From Sitta carolinensis (Eukaryota; Chordata; Aves; Passeriformes; Sittidae): 64,000 nucleotides of DNA. Numbering within the stretch: the first letter of the stretch is position 1; the number at the start of each line of letters is the position of its first letter. Of this stretch, positions 10,096 to 21,600 are shown piece after piece. The stretch covers positions 1,442,501 to 1,506,500 of the forward strand of contig CM063292.1 in the NCBI GenBank assembly GCA_032173965.1, written 5' to 3'. A model generated the notes under the pieces. The model was not told the origin of the DNA and searched no databases. It saw only the letters and a program-made list of their open reading frames with translations. Both the position numbers and the translations under genes were made by a program.

Positions 10096-13000
10096 GTGTG
10101 CCCTGACAGCGGGGTCCCCTGCTCGGCGGCGGAGCGGGGCAGGGCGAGCGCGGGCACAGCCGGGGCGAGCGGGCGCGGCGCCCGGAGCGGCTCCGCGGCG
10201 GAGGCAGCGCGGCAGCGGGATGGCCGCGCCCGTGGGCCCCGCTCCCACGCACGGCGCTGCGGAGGGGCGCAGCCCCCTCTTGCCTGCGCTGCCGGGGCTC
10301 TTCCTGCTGTCCCCTCCGTGTCCCCGAGCGCCGGCGCGGCGTGGGGCGGCACGGCGTCCCCGGGAACCCACGCGAGTTTGTGCCCACCCCCCAGCAGACC
10401 TCCCCCCCCCCCCCCCCCGGTTGTGGCTCCCGACTCCTGCCCCAGCAGCGCGACTCTTTGTCATCCCTGCATCCCTCTCCTCTCTGTCCGCCAGCTCCGC
10501 ATCCCGCTCCGGCTGCTGTGGGCTGGGAGCCGGAGCCGTGTTTGGGGGCGAGCAGGAGCTGACCCGCTTGGCAGAGTTTGCGGGAGGAATCCCGGGGCTG
10601 CCTGCGGAGTTGCGGCTCCCTTCGTTCCGTGTTTGTGTGCGCAGACACGGGGCCGTGGTGGGGACGCGGGGCTGTGGTGAGAACGCTTCGCCGAGTCCTG
10701 GCGTGTGCCAGGGGATGTTTGTTTGGACGTGGATTTGGGAAGGAAGGCTGGCTCGGGAGTCTCCAGCGCTGCCATTCATCACGGCCTGCTCTCGCCTTCC
10801 CGTTGGAATCTCGCTGAGCTGGGCAGCCCGGCTTTGCCGAGGCAATGCTGCCGGCGGAGCGATGGAGCCAGGCTGGCCCCGCGCTGCTCCGCGGCTCCTC
10901 CGCGACACCGAGCCGGAGCACAACCAGCTCTTCCCGTCATTCCCTCGCCGCTGGATGGTGCCTTCGGATACCGCAGAGCGTTCCTCTAGTTAAACACACC
11001 TTTTCTTGGAATTCTTTCTTTTCCCTCTATTAGCCAAGAAAAACTTTGCAACTTTCCTTCGCTGTCGGAGAGGAGCCACTGCCGCTGCTGCGTTTCATTT
11101 TGGTTTTTTTAATTCGAGGTCACGTGTGCGTTGACAGTGTCTTTGATTCCAAGCGATGGTCTCGTCTCCAGCTTAGGAAGAGCTTCTGAGCTCTTCCCTC
11201 TGTTGTTTTCTCTCTGTTCAGGAACAAAGAGATTTTTCTGCCTTTAATTAAAAGGAATATTAATTCCCTGCTCCTTTGTCGAGCGACTTGAAGACACTCT
11301 GCAAACATCCGTCTGCTCGGCGCCGCGGTGGGGTGAGCTCTGCTGTGGTACAGGGCATGGAGAAATGCGGGAACCATCCCGAAATCCCACGGCACACATG
11401 GAGCAGCAGCCGGGGAGGATGCTGACAGCCACGGTGCTCGGGTGAGGAGCCCCATGGAGCCGAGCTGCCGCCTGGGGTGGGCTCTTGGATCCTCGGAGGT
11501 TTGTGAGGCAGGTCCCCGTGCTGAGAGTTTCCACCCAGGGAGAAATTCCGTGGCTGGGGAGGCGAGCGGAGGTGAACTTGGCTGTGCCAAGGGGGTCTTC
11601 CCTGCCGGCTGCCTCCCGTGCTGTCCCCGGGAGCAGACAGATGTTGGGTGTGTTTTGTTTGGAAAACGCGAGAGCAGATGTTGGTTTGTAGGGGGGAAAA
11701 GCCGGGACGTGGCGGGGGAGAGGCTGTTCTCCCATGGCTCTGGGTGCTGGCGTGGGCTGGGGGCCGGATTTGGGCAGTGGGGAGGCCTCGCGTGGGTGCA
11801 GGATTCGCCTCTTATATCGGGAACTTCCAGGCTGCGCGATGGAAAAATATTCTGGTGCTCAGCCCCGCTTCAGGGCTGGGCTGCTGCAGGCGGGAGGGGG
11901 CTCTGGCAGGTCCCACCGGCAACCTGGGGCTGGCAGGTCTCTGCCGACATTCCTGGAATTCTGCTTCTGCTCCCTGGGTGATTGCACGCCTGGAAGTCCC
12001 CAGGCAGGATCCCGGGGCTGTGGATCCCTCGGGTGCCCGGCTCTGCCGGGAATCGGGATCTCGGCTCCGCTCGCTGCCAGCGGCCGCCGTAAATCCCTGC
12101 TGAAGCCTGGGGCACTTTGGCTCTGCCCGTGCTTGTGCACGGCCCCCCTGTCCTGCAGCCACCTCGGGGAGGTGTCTGGGTGCTGTGGGATCCCCGGGGA
12201 GCAGAGGCACCCCATAAATATCTGTTATTATACCTCTTAGCGGGAGTCAGTGGACTGGCAGCGAGTCAGTCAGGAAGTGCAGGGCTGCCAGGGAGTGCTG
12301 GCAGCGGGGCAGGAGCTGGGTCCCTCCCGGGGGGACACACAAATCCCCCCACTGCCAGCACTGACCCTCTTCAGCCCACAGCCAGAGCAGCACGGTCATA
12401 GTGAGCACAAGGTTTGGGGCAGATCAGGGCTGGGTGCTGTGAGCGGGGCTGGGAGGGACCAGGGACAGCCCATGGGTTAAGCTGGGCTTAATCGCTGCTG
12501 CTGGGGCCGGGGGGGATGCGGTCGATGCCGCAGGTCGGGGGCTGCAGCCTGACCTATGCTTTCCAAGCTGCATCTCACGTGGGGGATGGATTCAGCTGCC
12601 CAGCAGGATGGGGAAAACAGAAGTCCCCAAGCTGGGATCAATCCTTGCCCGCCAGAAGCAAGAACAGGCTGGTGTACAGAGGACAGCCCCTGCCCGGGTG
12701 CCCTGGCCTTAGTGCCATTGCCTGGTTTGGGGTTATTTTTAGATTTCCTGAAGCTGTTTTCTGCCGTCCCTCCCCACTGTGCTCTGGCTCCCCAGGGGGA
12801 ACCCCACCTTGACAAACCCCCATCTTTCCTTCGGAAGATGCTGACCGATGGTTCCAGAAAACATCCGAGGGATTTCCTGTTTATTTTGCAAAATTCTCAT
12901 TAATATATATATTTTTTTATTTTTTTTTTTTTACCCTGTGTTCCTTGATTCAATTTCACATGGGCAAAATCGCCTTGAAATGGAACCCGTGGTTCAAAAA

Positions 13001-14339
13001 TAGACAAAGACTCGGTGAGGCAGCAGCCCGGGGGCTGTGGGAGAGCACGGCCGGATCCGGCACCCCCTCGGGGCCGGTACCAGCCTGGCGCCGCTGGGGC
13101 AGGATCTGGCTCGGGGTCCCCGGGGAGCCGGCGGCGCCTCGGCGTTCCCACGCTGAGGGTCCCCGCGGGAGCTCCCGGCCGGAGCCGGGCTCTGGAGGGG
13201 GAGCTTTCCCTTCTCCAGCCGCTCTCTGCCCCCTGCGTGTGCCACTTGTCCCTGCTCCAGCGCGCAGGGCCGCCTTTGGGCATGAGCATCCCCGTGCCCA
13301 GGGCCGCAGAAAGCCCCGACTGGGGCGCGGGGCTGGTTTTGGGGCGCGGGGCTGGTTTTGGGGTGTCCCCTTGGCAGTGCTTTGGGGGATGGTGCAGCCC
13401 AGCCCTGGGGGTTTCCTGGGTGGGGACAGCTCCGGTAGGGTCAGCTCCTCTCCAGGTGTTCCGGGCTGCCCGCGGCACTGTTTACTCCTGGTGTTTAGCC
13501 AGGATATTTAATTTCCAGGAGTGTAAGGCAGCTGGGGAGCAGCAGGGTGTGTGTGTGTGCGCGCCCACCTCCCTGTGCCACCCCGGCGGGATGAAGCAGC
13601 GGGCACGGCGCTGCAGCAGGTATTGTGCCCTGGCAGGGTGCTGCCGGTCCGGGGGACCCCCCGAACTGCCCCTGTGCGTGGGGGGACCCCTCCTCCCAGC
13701 CCGTCCCCCCCCAGCAGCCACGTCGTCGCCAGCCGCTGTTGACTCACAGGCTCCGCCGCCGAGTCCCGGGGCTGAGGCCGGGATGCTTTTACAGGCAGGG
13801 CTGAAATGCACAAAATGTTCGACTTGTAAAATATGTAGCGTGAGAAAATAGCCTTTTCTGCTCTCCTCCTCCTCCTCCTGCCGCCGCTCCCTGCCCCATC
13901 TGCTCGCTTGGAAAGCTTCCCGCAGCCGGGGGGGGCCGGCGGCGCCCGGGGTCCTCGCCAGGGATGGCACCCACCCCTCGCAGCCCTGCCCTCGCCCAGG
14001 GGCTAGCCCGGGGTGCCGGGGGGGCTCCCGGGGATGCTCTGGGTCCAGGAGGATGTTGCCTCCTCGCTGCTCTCGCCATCCCAAAGTTTCGCCGTCTCCC
14101 GCGTTGGCAGCGGGAGCGCGGCGCTGGCACCGGCAGCGCCAGCGGGGCTCGCCCGGAGCCTTGGGGCTTCCGAAACCTTTCCAGAGGGTCCCGGGAAAAT
14201 CCCCCTGCCAGGCGCCCCTGGAGCTGGCCACGAGCCACGGTTTTCACCTTAATCCATCATTATCTGGGCACATTTCGGATCCTTGCCAAGAGCAAGGTGG
14301 GAAGGGGGGGTGTAAGCATGCTTTCCCTATTCCCCTGCC

Positions 14340-14480
14340 ATCCTTTTTGCTGCCTGTGTGTAATTAACAGAGTAATTAAAAACAGGATGAGTTAATTGGT
14401 ATTCATTTATGTGGCAGATGTTTTTAATTGAGATACGAAACAATTTACCTGTTTACATAAACAATAGCAAATGAAGGCTT
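14340..14480. promoter_or_regulatory. Candidate intronic enhancer with forkhead palindrome and homeobox sites
   Basis: An AT-rich, non-repetitive island in GC-rich DNA. It carries several TAATTA/TTAATT homeodomain cores and the back-to-back forkhead site TGTTTACATAAACA at 14450-14463, which overlaps a SOX-type AACAAT at 14460-14465. This looks like constrained non-coding DNA, but that is inferred from texture and motifs only. Confidence 0.35.
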
Positions 14481-14496
14481 GTAAAACAGAGAGGGC

Positions 14497-14499
<3 letters not shown>

Positions 14500-14537
<38 letters not shown>
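14500..14537. repeat. T38 homopolymer
   Basis: An uninterrupted run of 38 T. It may equally be the poly-A tail of an old minus-strand retro-insertion, but no insertion body is recognisable. Confidence 0.9.
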
Positions 14538-14538
<1 letters not shown>

Positions 14539-15189
14539 GCTTTTTTCGTTGTTGTTGTTTCGAGGAAAAATCAAACCCATCCCCCGGCCACGCCAGCTCG
14601 GGGCGAGCGGGAGCTGCTGGCACCGCCTCGGTGGCACCGAGCCAGCTGGTTTGGGTCCCTGGGTGGATGGTTTTGGCTTGAAAACGGGGATTTTGGGGCT
14701 TGGGGGGCGCGGAGAGCCCGGCTGCGGGTGCTGCTGTCCCGTGTGGAGCTGCGCTGTCACTGCCACACCTCGGGGCTGGAAGGGCACCGGGACTGGCTGG
14801 GTGGGAGCTGATGCCCGTGGGGCATGTGCCAGCAGCGCTGGCGTGGTGGGGATGTGGGTGCATGCTCAGAAAGCAGAGGGAATTGGGATGAACCCGCTCG
14901 TGGGGAAATGTGCTCTACCCCGGAGTTGTGCTGGTGGGAGGAGTCCCAGCTAGCCAGTGGCCCAGGAGCAGTCTCAGGATGCCCGTGGGAGAGGTGGGGA
15001 TGACCTGCAGGGGCTCCCCAGGACTGGAGCTGGCTGACTCTGGGTTCCTTTACAAATTGTGCAGAGAGTTTGATTAATTGGATTTACTTTTAAAGGGCTT
15101 CATTGGTGCTGATGTGAGTGCTGGGTGGAGGTCGCTCCCTGCTGGGTTGGTTCCCCAAAATGAGCACCTGGGACACCCTGGTGGGCAGC

Positions 15190-15490
15190 ATCCCTCCAGC
15201 ATCATCATGGAATTGTGGAATTGTTTGGATTGAGAGGGGCCTCAAAGCTCACCTTGTTCTACTGCCATGCCAGGGACACCTTCCCCTGTCCCAGGCTGCT
15301 CCCAGCCCTGTCCAGCCTGGCCTTGGGCACTGCCAGGGATCCAGGGACAGCCACAGCTGCTCTGGGCACCTGTGCCAGGGCCTGCCCACCCTGCCAGGGA
15401 AGGATTCCCTCTCAGTATCCCTCCTAAACCCACCTTCTGTCAGCATCCCACAGCTGCACTCCTGCTTCCTCCTGCTCCAAGCACAACTGG
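15190..15490 (-). mobile_element. CR1 LINE 3'-end fragment
   Basis: Reading the minus strand gives the typical avian CR1 terminal region: the lump-of-summary block with CAGCCTGGGACAGGGGAAGG, then the terminal short ATTC-type repeats (AATTGTGGAATTG on plus at about 15207-15222). It is 5' truncated and carries no reverse transcriptase. Confidence 0.8.
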
Positions 15491-15537
15491 GGACAGACTT
15501 CAAGCTGCCCCTTGTCACCTTTGTCACCATGGCCCAG

Positions 15538-15795
15538 GGAGGGGATCGGGATGGGTGCAGGGCAGGAGGAGCTAATCCCTAAGAGGGGATCGGGATGGGT
15601 GCAGGGCAGGAGGAGCTGATCCCAAAGGGGGGATCAGGATGGGTGCAGGGCAGGAGGAGCTGATCCCAAAGGGGGGGATCGGGATGGGTGCAGGGCAGGA
15701 GGAGCTGATCCCAGGGGGGATCGGGATGGATGCAGGGCAGGAGGAGCTGATGGGGAGATCGGGATGGATGCAGGGCAGGAGGAGCTGATGGTGGC
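15538..15795. repeat. 42-bp-unit minisatellite
   Basis: About six copies of a unit of roughly 42 bp beginning GGGGATCGGGATGGGTGCAG and containing GGGCAGGAGGAGCTGATCCC. It lies directly beside the CR1 fragment at 15.19-15.49 kb and probably expanded locally. Confidence 0.85.
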
Positions 15796-16529
15796 GTGAG
15801 GTCCCACCAGTTCTGCCCGGCCGTGCACGTGGCTGGCGCTGCTGCCCGGCCTCAGGCACTGCACGCTTCCAAACCTGCTCCAGCTGGGACAGCTCCGGCC
15901 CTGCCATCTTCTCGGGGAGTTGCTCTTGGCCCCGCTGGCTGCGGCAGCTGAGGAGCAGGAATTCTTCCCTGCCTTTGTTTCAGAGGCAGCCTGGCTTGGG
16001 GAGACGTCGCCTCCAGCATCTGGATTTCATTTGTGGCCATTTGGAGAGCATGAAGGATGCTGGGCGCTGAATTCCCTTTAACCCCTTCTTCGCCCGGGAA
16101 GCTTTGCCTGCAGGGAGCCGGGGCTTGCCAGTGGCCGCATGCAGGGCGGCTCCGTGCCTGCTTCCTTCCCTCCCCTGGGCAAGGCACAGCAGAGCAGCGG
16201 CCCGGGGGCTCCGCACTCATCCCGGAGCTGGCACATCCCGCTTGTTGCCCAGGGAGGAGGCAGGAGCCCGGGCTTGTGGGGCCGGGTGGGCTCCCCGGGG
16301 CTGTGGGAACCGGCAAACGCGCGGCGGGGATGGTTGCCAGCCCCGTCCCTCCGGCTCCGGGCTGGAATGCTGGGCTGTGTCACTGGCACCCCAGCAGGGA
16401 CCCTGCCCGGGCAGTGAAACCCCGCGGGGTGACAAATGGGGGGCTCGGGGTCACACAGGGGTGCGCGGGGCTCCGGCATCCGCTGGCCCCGGGGGGCAGG
16501 GTGGGGAACAGCCGCTCCCGCCGGCCCAG

Positions 16530-16690
16530 GAGAAAATACTAATCCTTTTATTTTTATATTATTACTTATTCATCTGGGCTGCACAGACCTAATGGAAACC
16601 AGATGGAGGAAAACAGACACGGCCCCGAGCGGCTGGGACAAATTACCCCAAAGAGAGAAAAAAATAGAGGGAAAAATAATTCCAGTGGAG
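16530..16690. promoter_or_regulatory. Candidate intronic conserved element
   Basis: An AT-rich, non-repetitive block in GC-rich DNA with an E-box (CAGATG) and TAAT cores. It has the same texture as the 14.34-14.48 kb island. No measured conservation. Confidence 0.25.
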
Positions 16691-18533
16691 TTGGAGTTGT
16701 GCTGGGGAATCGCTGAGGGGAGGCTGCACTTCACTCCCCAAAACCTCCTTCGCCCTCCTGGGGCTCACCCCATCCTGCAAAGGACCTGGCTTGGTGGCAC
16801 AGTTGTGGCTGGGTCCTCTGGGCATTCCAAGCTTTTTATCCCGTTGGATTTGGGACCATTCCTGTGCCTGCCTGGCTGTGTTTGGGTTGCAAACACCTCA
16901 GGGAAAATTTAAAACTTAGAGGAAAAAAAGAAAACACAAGAAAAACCAGAACCAGGCCTCATTTCCCTGAGTTCTTGCTCAGCTTCATGGAAACTTTCCT
17001 GCTGATGGGAAGCTGTGGAAAAGCTGTGTCAGTGCCAGGATGAATGTATCCATGTTTTCCCCTTGGTGTGGGAATGTGCATGGAGTCGGGGCAGCGAGGG
17101 GGAGCGGAGCTGGGCTGGGGAGGCAGGCAGGGACCATTCCAGGGATGCAGGCAAGGATGCTGCCAGGGCTGTGACAAGGACAGGACTGGTGCCGGGGATG
17201 CAGGCAAGGATGGTGTGGGATCATGACCCTCACAGGGTCACACTGTGCACACTCAGGGCTCATCCTCTGCTGTTGGAGCTGGATCCTGCTCTGCTGAGTG
17301 ATGGGGGAAGCCTGGGAGGCTGGCAAAGCTTTGCCCAGAAATGAATATTTCCATGAGAAGGAAAATTAAAAGTGTTTTTGGAAACAAACCATTTATTCTG
17401 GCAGGCCCTGTAAGGAAAGCGAGGTTTTGGGAGAAGGGAAGGCTGTGTGGTCTTGGGATTTCTCCTGTGGCTGGGAGGGAGAAGGGAGTGAGGGACGGGG
17501 GGAACTGGAGCATGCACATCCAGGTGTCTGCAGCATTCCAGTGTGCTGTGCACAGAGAGGGATATCCCAGCCAGGAGGATCCTGTGGGTGACCAGCCGAG
17601 ATTTTGGCTCCCAGCAGCATCTCCTGGTGCTCCATGCACAGCCCCGAGAGCATCTCTGGGGATGGGGCCCTGCTTTTATTTAGCCCGGGTTCAATTTATC
17701 TCCCCACAGTTGCCCTGGATTAAGGATGAATATTGGATTAGTGGTTATCAGCCTGTGCTGGGGCACAGGGGGGACCCCATGGCCGGGGGTGCATGTGGTG
17801 GCCACTTCCATCTTTGGCTGGAGCCGGCGGCAGAGCGGGCACGGTGACAGATCCCCACAGCTGCCAGCACTTGTGGCCACCTGTCAGCAGGAGCGTGGCA
17901 GCCACGGGGCCCAGACCCTGCCCCGGGGCTCTGTGCTGGCTGCAGGGCATGGGGCTGGCCCTGCTGGGTGTTATTTGGGGTTGGGAGCACAGCGAGGTGG
18001 AAGAAGGGTGGCAGTGCCCAGTGGGGTGATGGTGATGGCCGGGAGCTCCACGATCCCTGGATTGTGAGATCTGCCCTTGCAGGGCCACTTGGGCCTGGAT
18101 GGGACAGTCTCTGGTGGGTGTGTGGGTCCTGTAATTGCCACTGCCACTGAACACCGGCTGTGATGACCCCACGATCTCTGCCAGCCCTGGGTGATGCTGC
18201 CAGAGGTGGTGAGGGGTCAGCGGGCAGCAGGAGTTCCCAGGATGTGTCAGTAGGGTGTCGTGCTGTGACAGCAGTGATGTGACACACGCTGGGGCAGGCT
18301 TGGCTCTGTGTCCCTGCACAGGGCACTGTCCCCACCGCTGTGCAGATGAACAGCAGGTCCATCACCCTCCCACCATCCCGTGGCACACAGGACACCAGTC
18401 ACTGTCCCTGTCACCTGAGTTCTACCGCGGAGATGCCCAGCCCAGCTGAGGTCCCCAAGCGTCCCCTGTCTGCCAGGGCACCGCGACCCTGCCTGACACA
18501 CCCTGCTCACCACGCAGTGCCCTCTTCCCGCAG

Positions 18534-18680
18534 ATAACGCGGAGACTCCTGCCGCCGCCATGCCCGACTCTCCGGCCGATGTGAAGACGCAGGCCCGCTC
18601 CTCGCCGCCCAGCATGCCCCCGCCGCCGCCCGCCGCCGCGCAGGGAGCCACACGACACCCCAGCTTCACACCCAGCACCA
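18534..18680 (+). CDS. CBFA2T3: CBFA2T3 exon with first clear start codon
   Basis: The acceptor is CGCAG at 18529-18533 and the donor GTGAGT at 18681. Coding from ATG 18560 gives [14 protein letters not shown] and a PPPPP stretch, matching the start of the shorter human isoform. The 26 bases before the ATG keep the frame open and need one base from an upstream exon, so this exon can serve both a long and a short isoform. Confidence 0.85.
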
Positions 18681-21600
18681 GTGAGTACCCAGGGATGCTC
18701 GGGTACCGGGGCTGGAGCTCCCCTCAGCTGGGGCCGGCAGCGTCCCCAGTGCAGTGGTGATGTGGGTGACGTTACCTGGAGGCTCTCCTGGGGGGCACGT
18801 CCCCAAGCTGCGTTCCTGTTCCTGCCCGTGGCCAGCAGTGCCCCGTGAGGTCCCTGGGGACAGGGATATCCTGCACTTCTGCCACCCGGTCACCAAATGA
18901 GCAGCGCGTGGTTGGAGGAGTCCCTGTGGACCGGAGGTGGGTGCCGTGCATGTGGGGACACACCTGTCCCTCTGCGTGTGGCACCCAGGGGTGGCAGGGC
19001 AGTGTCACAGCCAGCTGCAGTGGCTGGAGCCTCCTTGCCCTGCCCAGGCTGTGGCGTGGTGGCAGCAAGGGACTCTGGGTGGGAGTCTCAGTCTCTGTGG
19101 CAGGACTGGGGACAGCCACCCAGCATGGGGGCTCACTGCACCCCGCAGGGTTTGTGCCAGGGATCGGTCACTGTGCCAGCGTCACCCTCCTGGCACATGG
19201 GTGGACAAGGCACGTGCAGCACAGCATCCAGACAGGCAGGGGACAAGGCTGGCCCCTGACAGGAGTGGCAGTGGCCACTGCCAGTGGCTGCTCCAGTTCT
19301 GCTGAGACTTTTCCTGGGCACATGCACGTGCAGGGGTTTTGCTCGTAGCTGTTTCTCAGAAAAACCCCAGTGGGGAAGAAAAAGCCCTAAACCCAGTGCT
19401 GAGATCCACCCCCTGACACCTGCAGCCTCCCAGCAGTGCTTCTGGACAGGTCCTCTAGAAATCAGCTCGTGCTCAGTTGTGCTTGGAGGGGTTTGGGTGT
19501 CAATCCCAGCCCTGTGGCTGATGTGGCAGCCCAGGTGTGGCTGGGTCTGGGATGAAGGACTGGGGGTGCAGGTGGTCTCTGCACCACGGCTCAGCACAGA
19601 GGGGATTTGGGACATGGGGCTGGGGGTGCAGGCAGCCTCTGCACCACAGCTCAGCACAGAGCAGGATTCAGCATTCAGGATGCAGGGCCGGGGTGCAGGT
19701 GGCCTCTCCATCGCAGCTCAGCACAGAGCAGCGTTTGAGACACAAGGCTGGGGGCATGGAGCAGCTTGGCATGGACATTGGCTTGGCATTTCGGTTGTTC
19801 TTGGTTTCGGGGACCTCATTCGGTCCCTAAAATGTCAGGGCTTCATCAGGCAGCCGAGCATCCATCCCCTGCACGCTCCCTGTGGCTGCAGCAGGATGCA
19901 GGAACCCTGGCGGGTCTGTGGCTTTGCCCACACGTGGCCGTGGTGAGGAGCATCCCGTGCAGGGCCCCCGGCCGAGAGCTGCCCCCTCTGCTCTCTCATC
20001 ATAGCGTGTTTTATTTTGCTTGCAGATCGAGACGCTGGCCCTCCGACGTTTCTGCCTCGCGGCCGTTTTCATGGTTGCTTGAAATGGTCGATGGTCTGTC
20101 TTTGTAAGTAAAATGAAACACCCGCTCTCATGAGAGACCCGAGCGCAGCCGCAGCCCCCGGGGGTGCTCCCCGTCGCCAGCCCCTCGCCCTGCCCCGGCG
20201 GGTCACGGGGATGTGAACCCCAACCCCAGCCCGGCCCGGGGACAAGTGTGGTGTCCAACTTAGGAGCGCACCTGTCGCGGGAATAAAGCAGTTGTGGCCG
20301 CCGGGTTATTTTCGGCACCTCTTCAGCGGGCGGCGGGCGCTGCCCGGCCGGAGAGCGAGCGGGAGGAGCCCCCAGAGCAGGCAGGGCTGGCAGGGCAGCA
20401 CAGCACCCCCAGGTCAGTGCCACCCCAGGGGGACAGGCGCCTGCGTGCCGGGGCCGCGGGGCGACGCGCCGACGGGATGTGGGGGACGGGCGTTGTCACC
20501 CTCACGGTCAGGATAGGGGTGATGGGTGTTGTCACCCTCACCATCAGGAAATGGGTGACAAGTTTTGTCACCCTTACAGTTGGGATATGGGCGATGGGTG
20601 TTGTCAGTCGCGCTGTGGGCGATGGGTGTTGTCAGTCACACTGTGGGTGATGGGTGTTGTCAGTCACGCTGTGGGTGATGGGTGTGTCAGTCACACTGGT
20701 GGGTGATGGGGTGTGTCAGTCACACTATGGGTGATGGTGTTGTCACCCTTACGGTCAGGACATGGGTGATGTGTGTTGTAACCTGCATGGCTGGACATGG
20801 GTGATGGTTTGTCAGTACGCTGTGGTGATGGGTGTTGTCAGTCACACTGTGGGTGATGGGTGTTGTCAGTCACACTATGGGTGATGGTGTTGTCACCCTT
20901 ACAGTCAGGACATGGGTGATGTGTGTTGTAACCTGCATGGCTGGGACATGGGTGATGGGTGTTGTCAGTCACGCTGTGGGTGATGGGTGTTGTCAGTCAC
21001 ACCTGTGGGTGATGGGTGTTGTCAGTCACGCTGTGGGTGATGGTGTTGTCACCCTTACAGTCAGGACATGGGTGATGGGTGTTGTCCCTGATGCTGTCCA
21101 GGACATGGATGATGCATGTTGTCACCCTCACCATTGGGACATGGATGATGGGTGTTGTCACCCTTACAGTCTGGACAGGGGTGATGGGTGTTAGCACCCT
21201 CGCTACTGGGACATGAGTGACAGGTGTTGTCACCCTTGAGTGATGCGTGTTGTTACCTATGCTGGTCAGGAAAAGGTCCCTGTGCTCACATGGGGCTGGT
21301 GCAGGAGAGAGGGCTCTGCCACTCTGATGGTTGGTATCCCAAAATATCCCCCCAGCCTCCCAGTGTCCAGCAGCTCCTGTCCTTCCTGGCCAGGCTTGGG
21401 GACAGAGGTGGCAGCATTCTGCCAGCAAGGCTGGGCTCCATGAGGAAAGGCTTGTGGCTTCTCTCTGAGAGTGCTGAGCAGCTCCCAGAGGGGCAGGATG
21501 GGGCCCCTTCCCTCGGCTGCCATGGCTGTTGAGGAGCTGGATCAGCCCTCACCGTGCTGGGTGCTCTGCATCCCCCTTCCCACAGCCCTGTGACCAGCCC

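Larger units (their letters stand above)
9607..18533 (+). other. CBFA2T3: Probable CBFA2T3 intron 1, no recognised exon
   Basis: There are almost 9 kb between the CpG-island donor and the acceptor CGCAG at 18529-18533. The stretch contains a poly-C run near 10401-10418, an AT-rich tract at about 12880-12960, a T38 run, one CR1 fragment and one 42-bp-unit repeat. Two non-repetitive islands (14.34-14.48 and 16.53-16.69 kb) look like enhancers. I found no coding exon. Confidence 0.5.

Noticed and set aside
9007..10923. 638-codon open frame on the minus strand
   Set aside because: It spans the CpG island and the CTCCCGGTG minisatellite. The peptide is low complexity with no domain, and stop codons are rare simply because the DNA is GC-rich.
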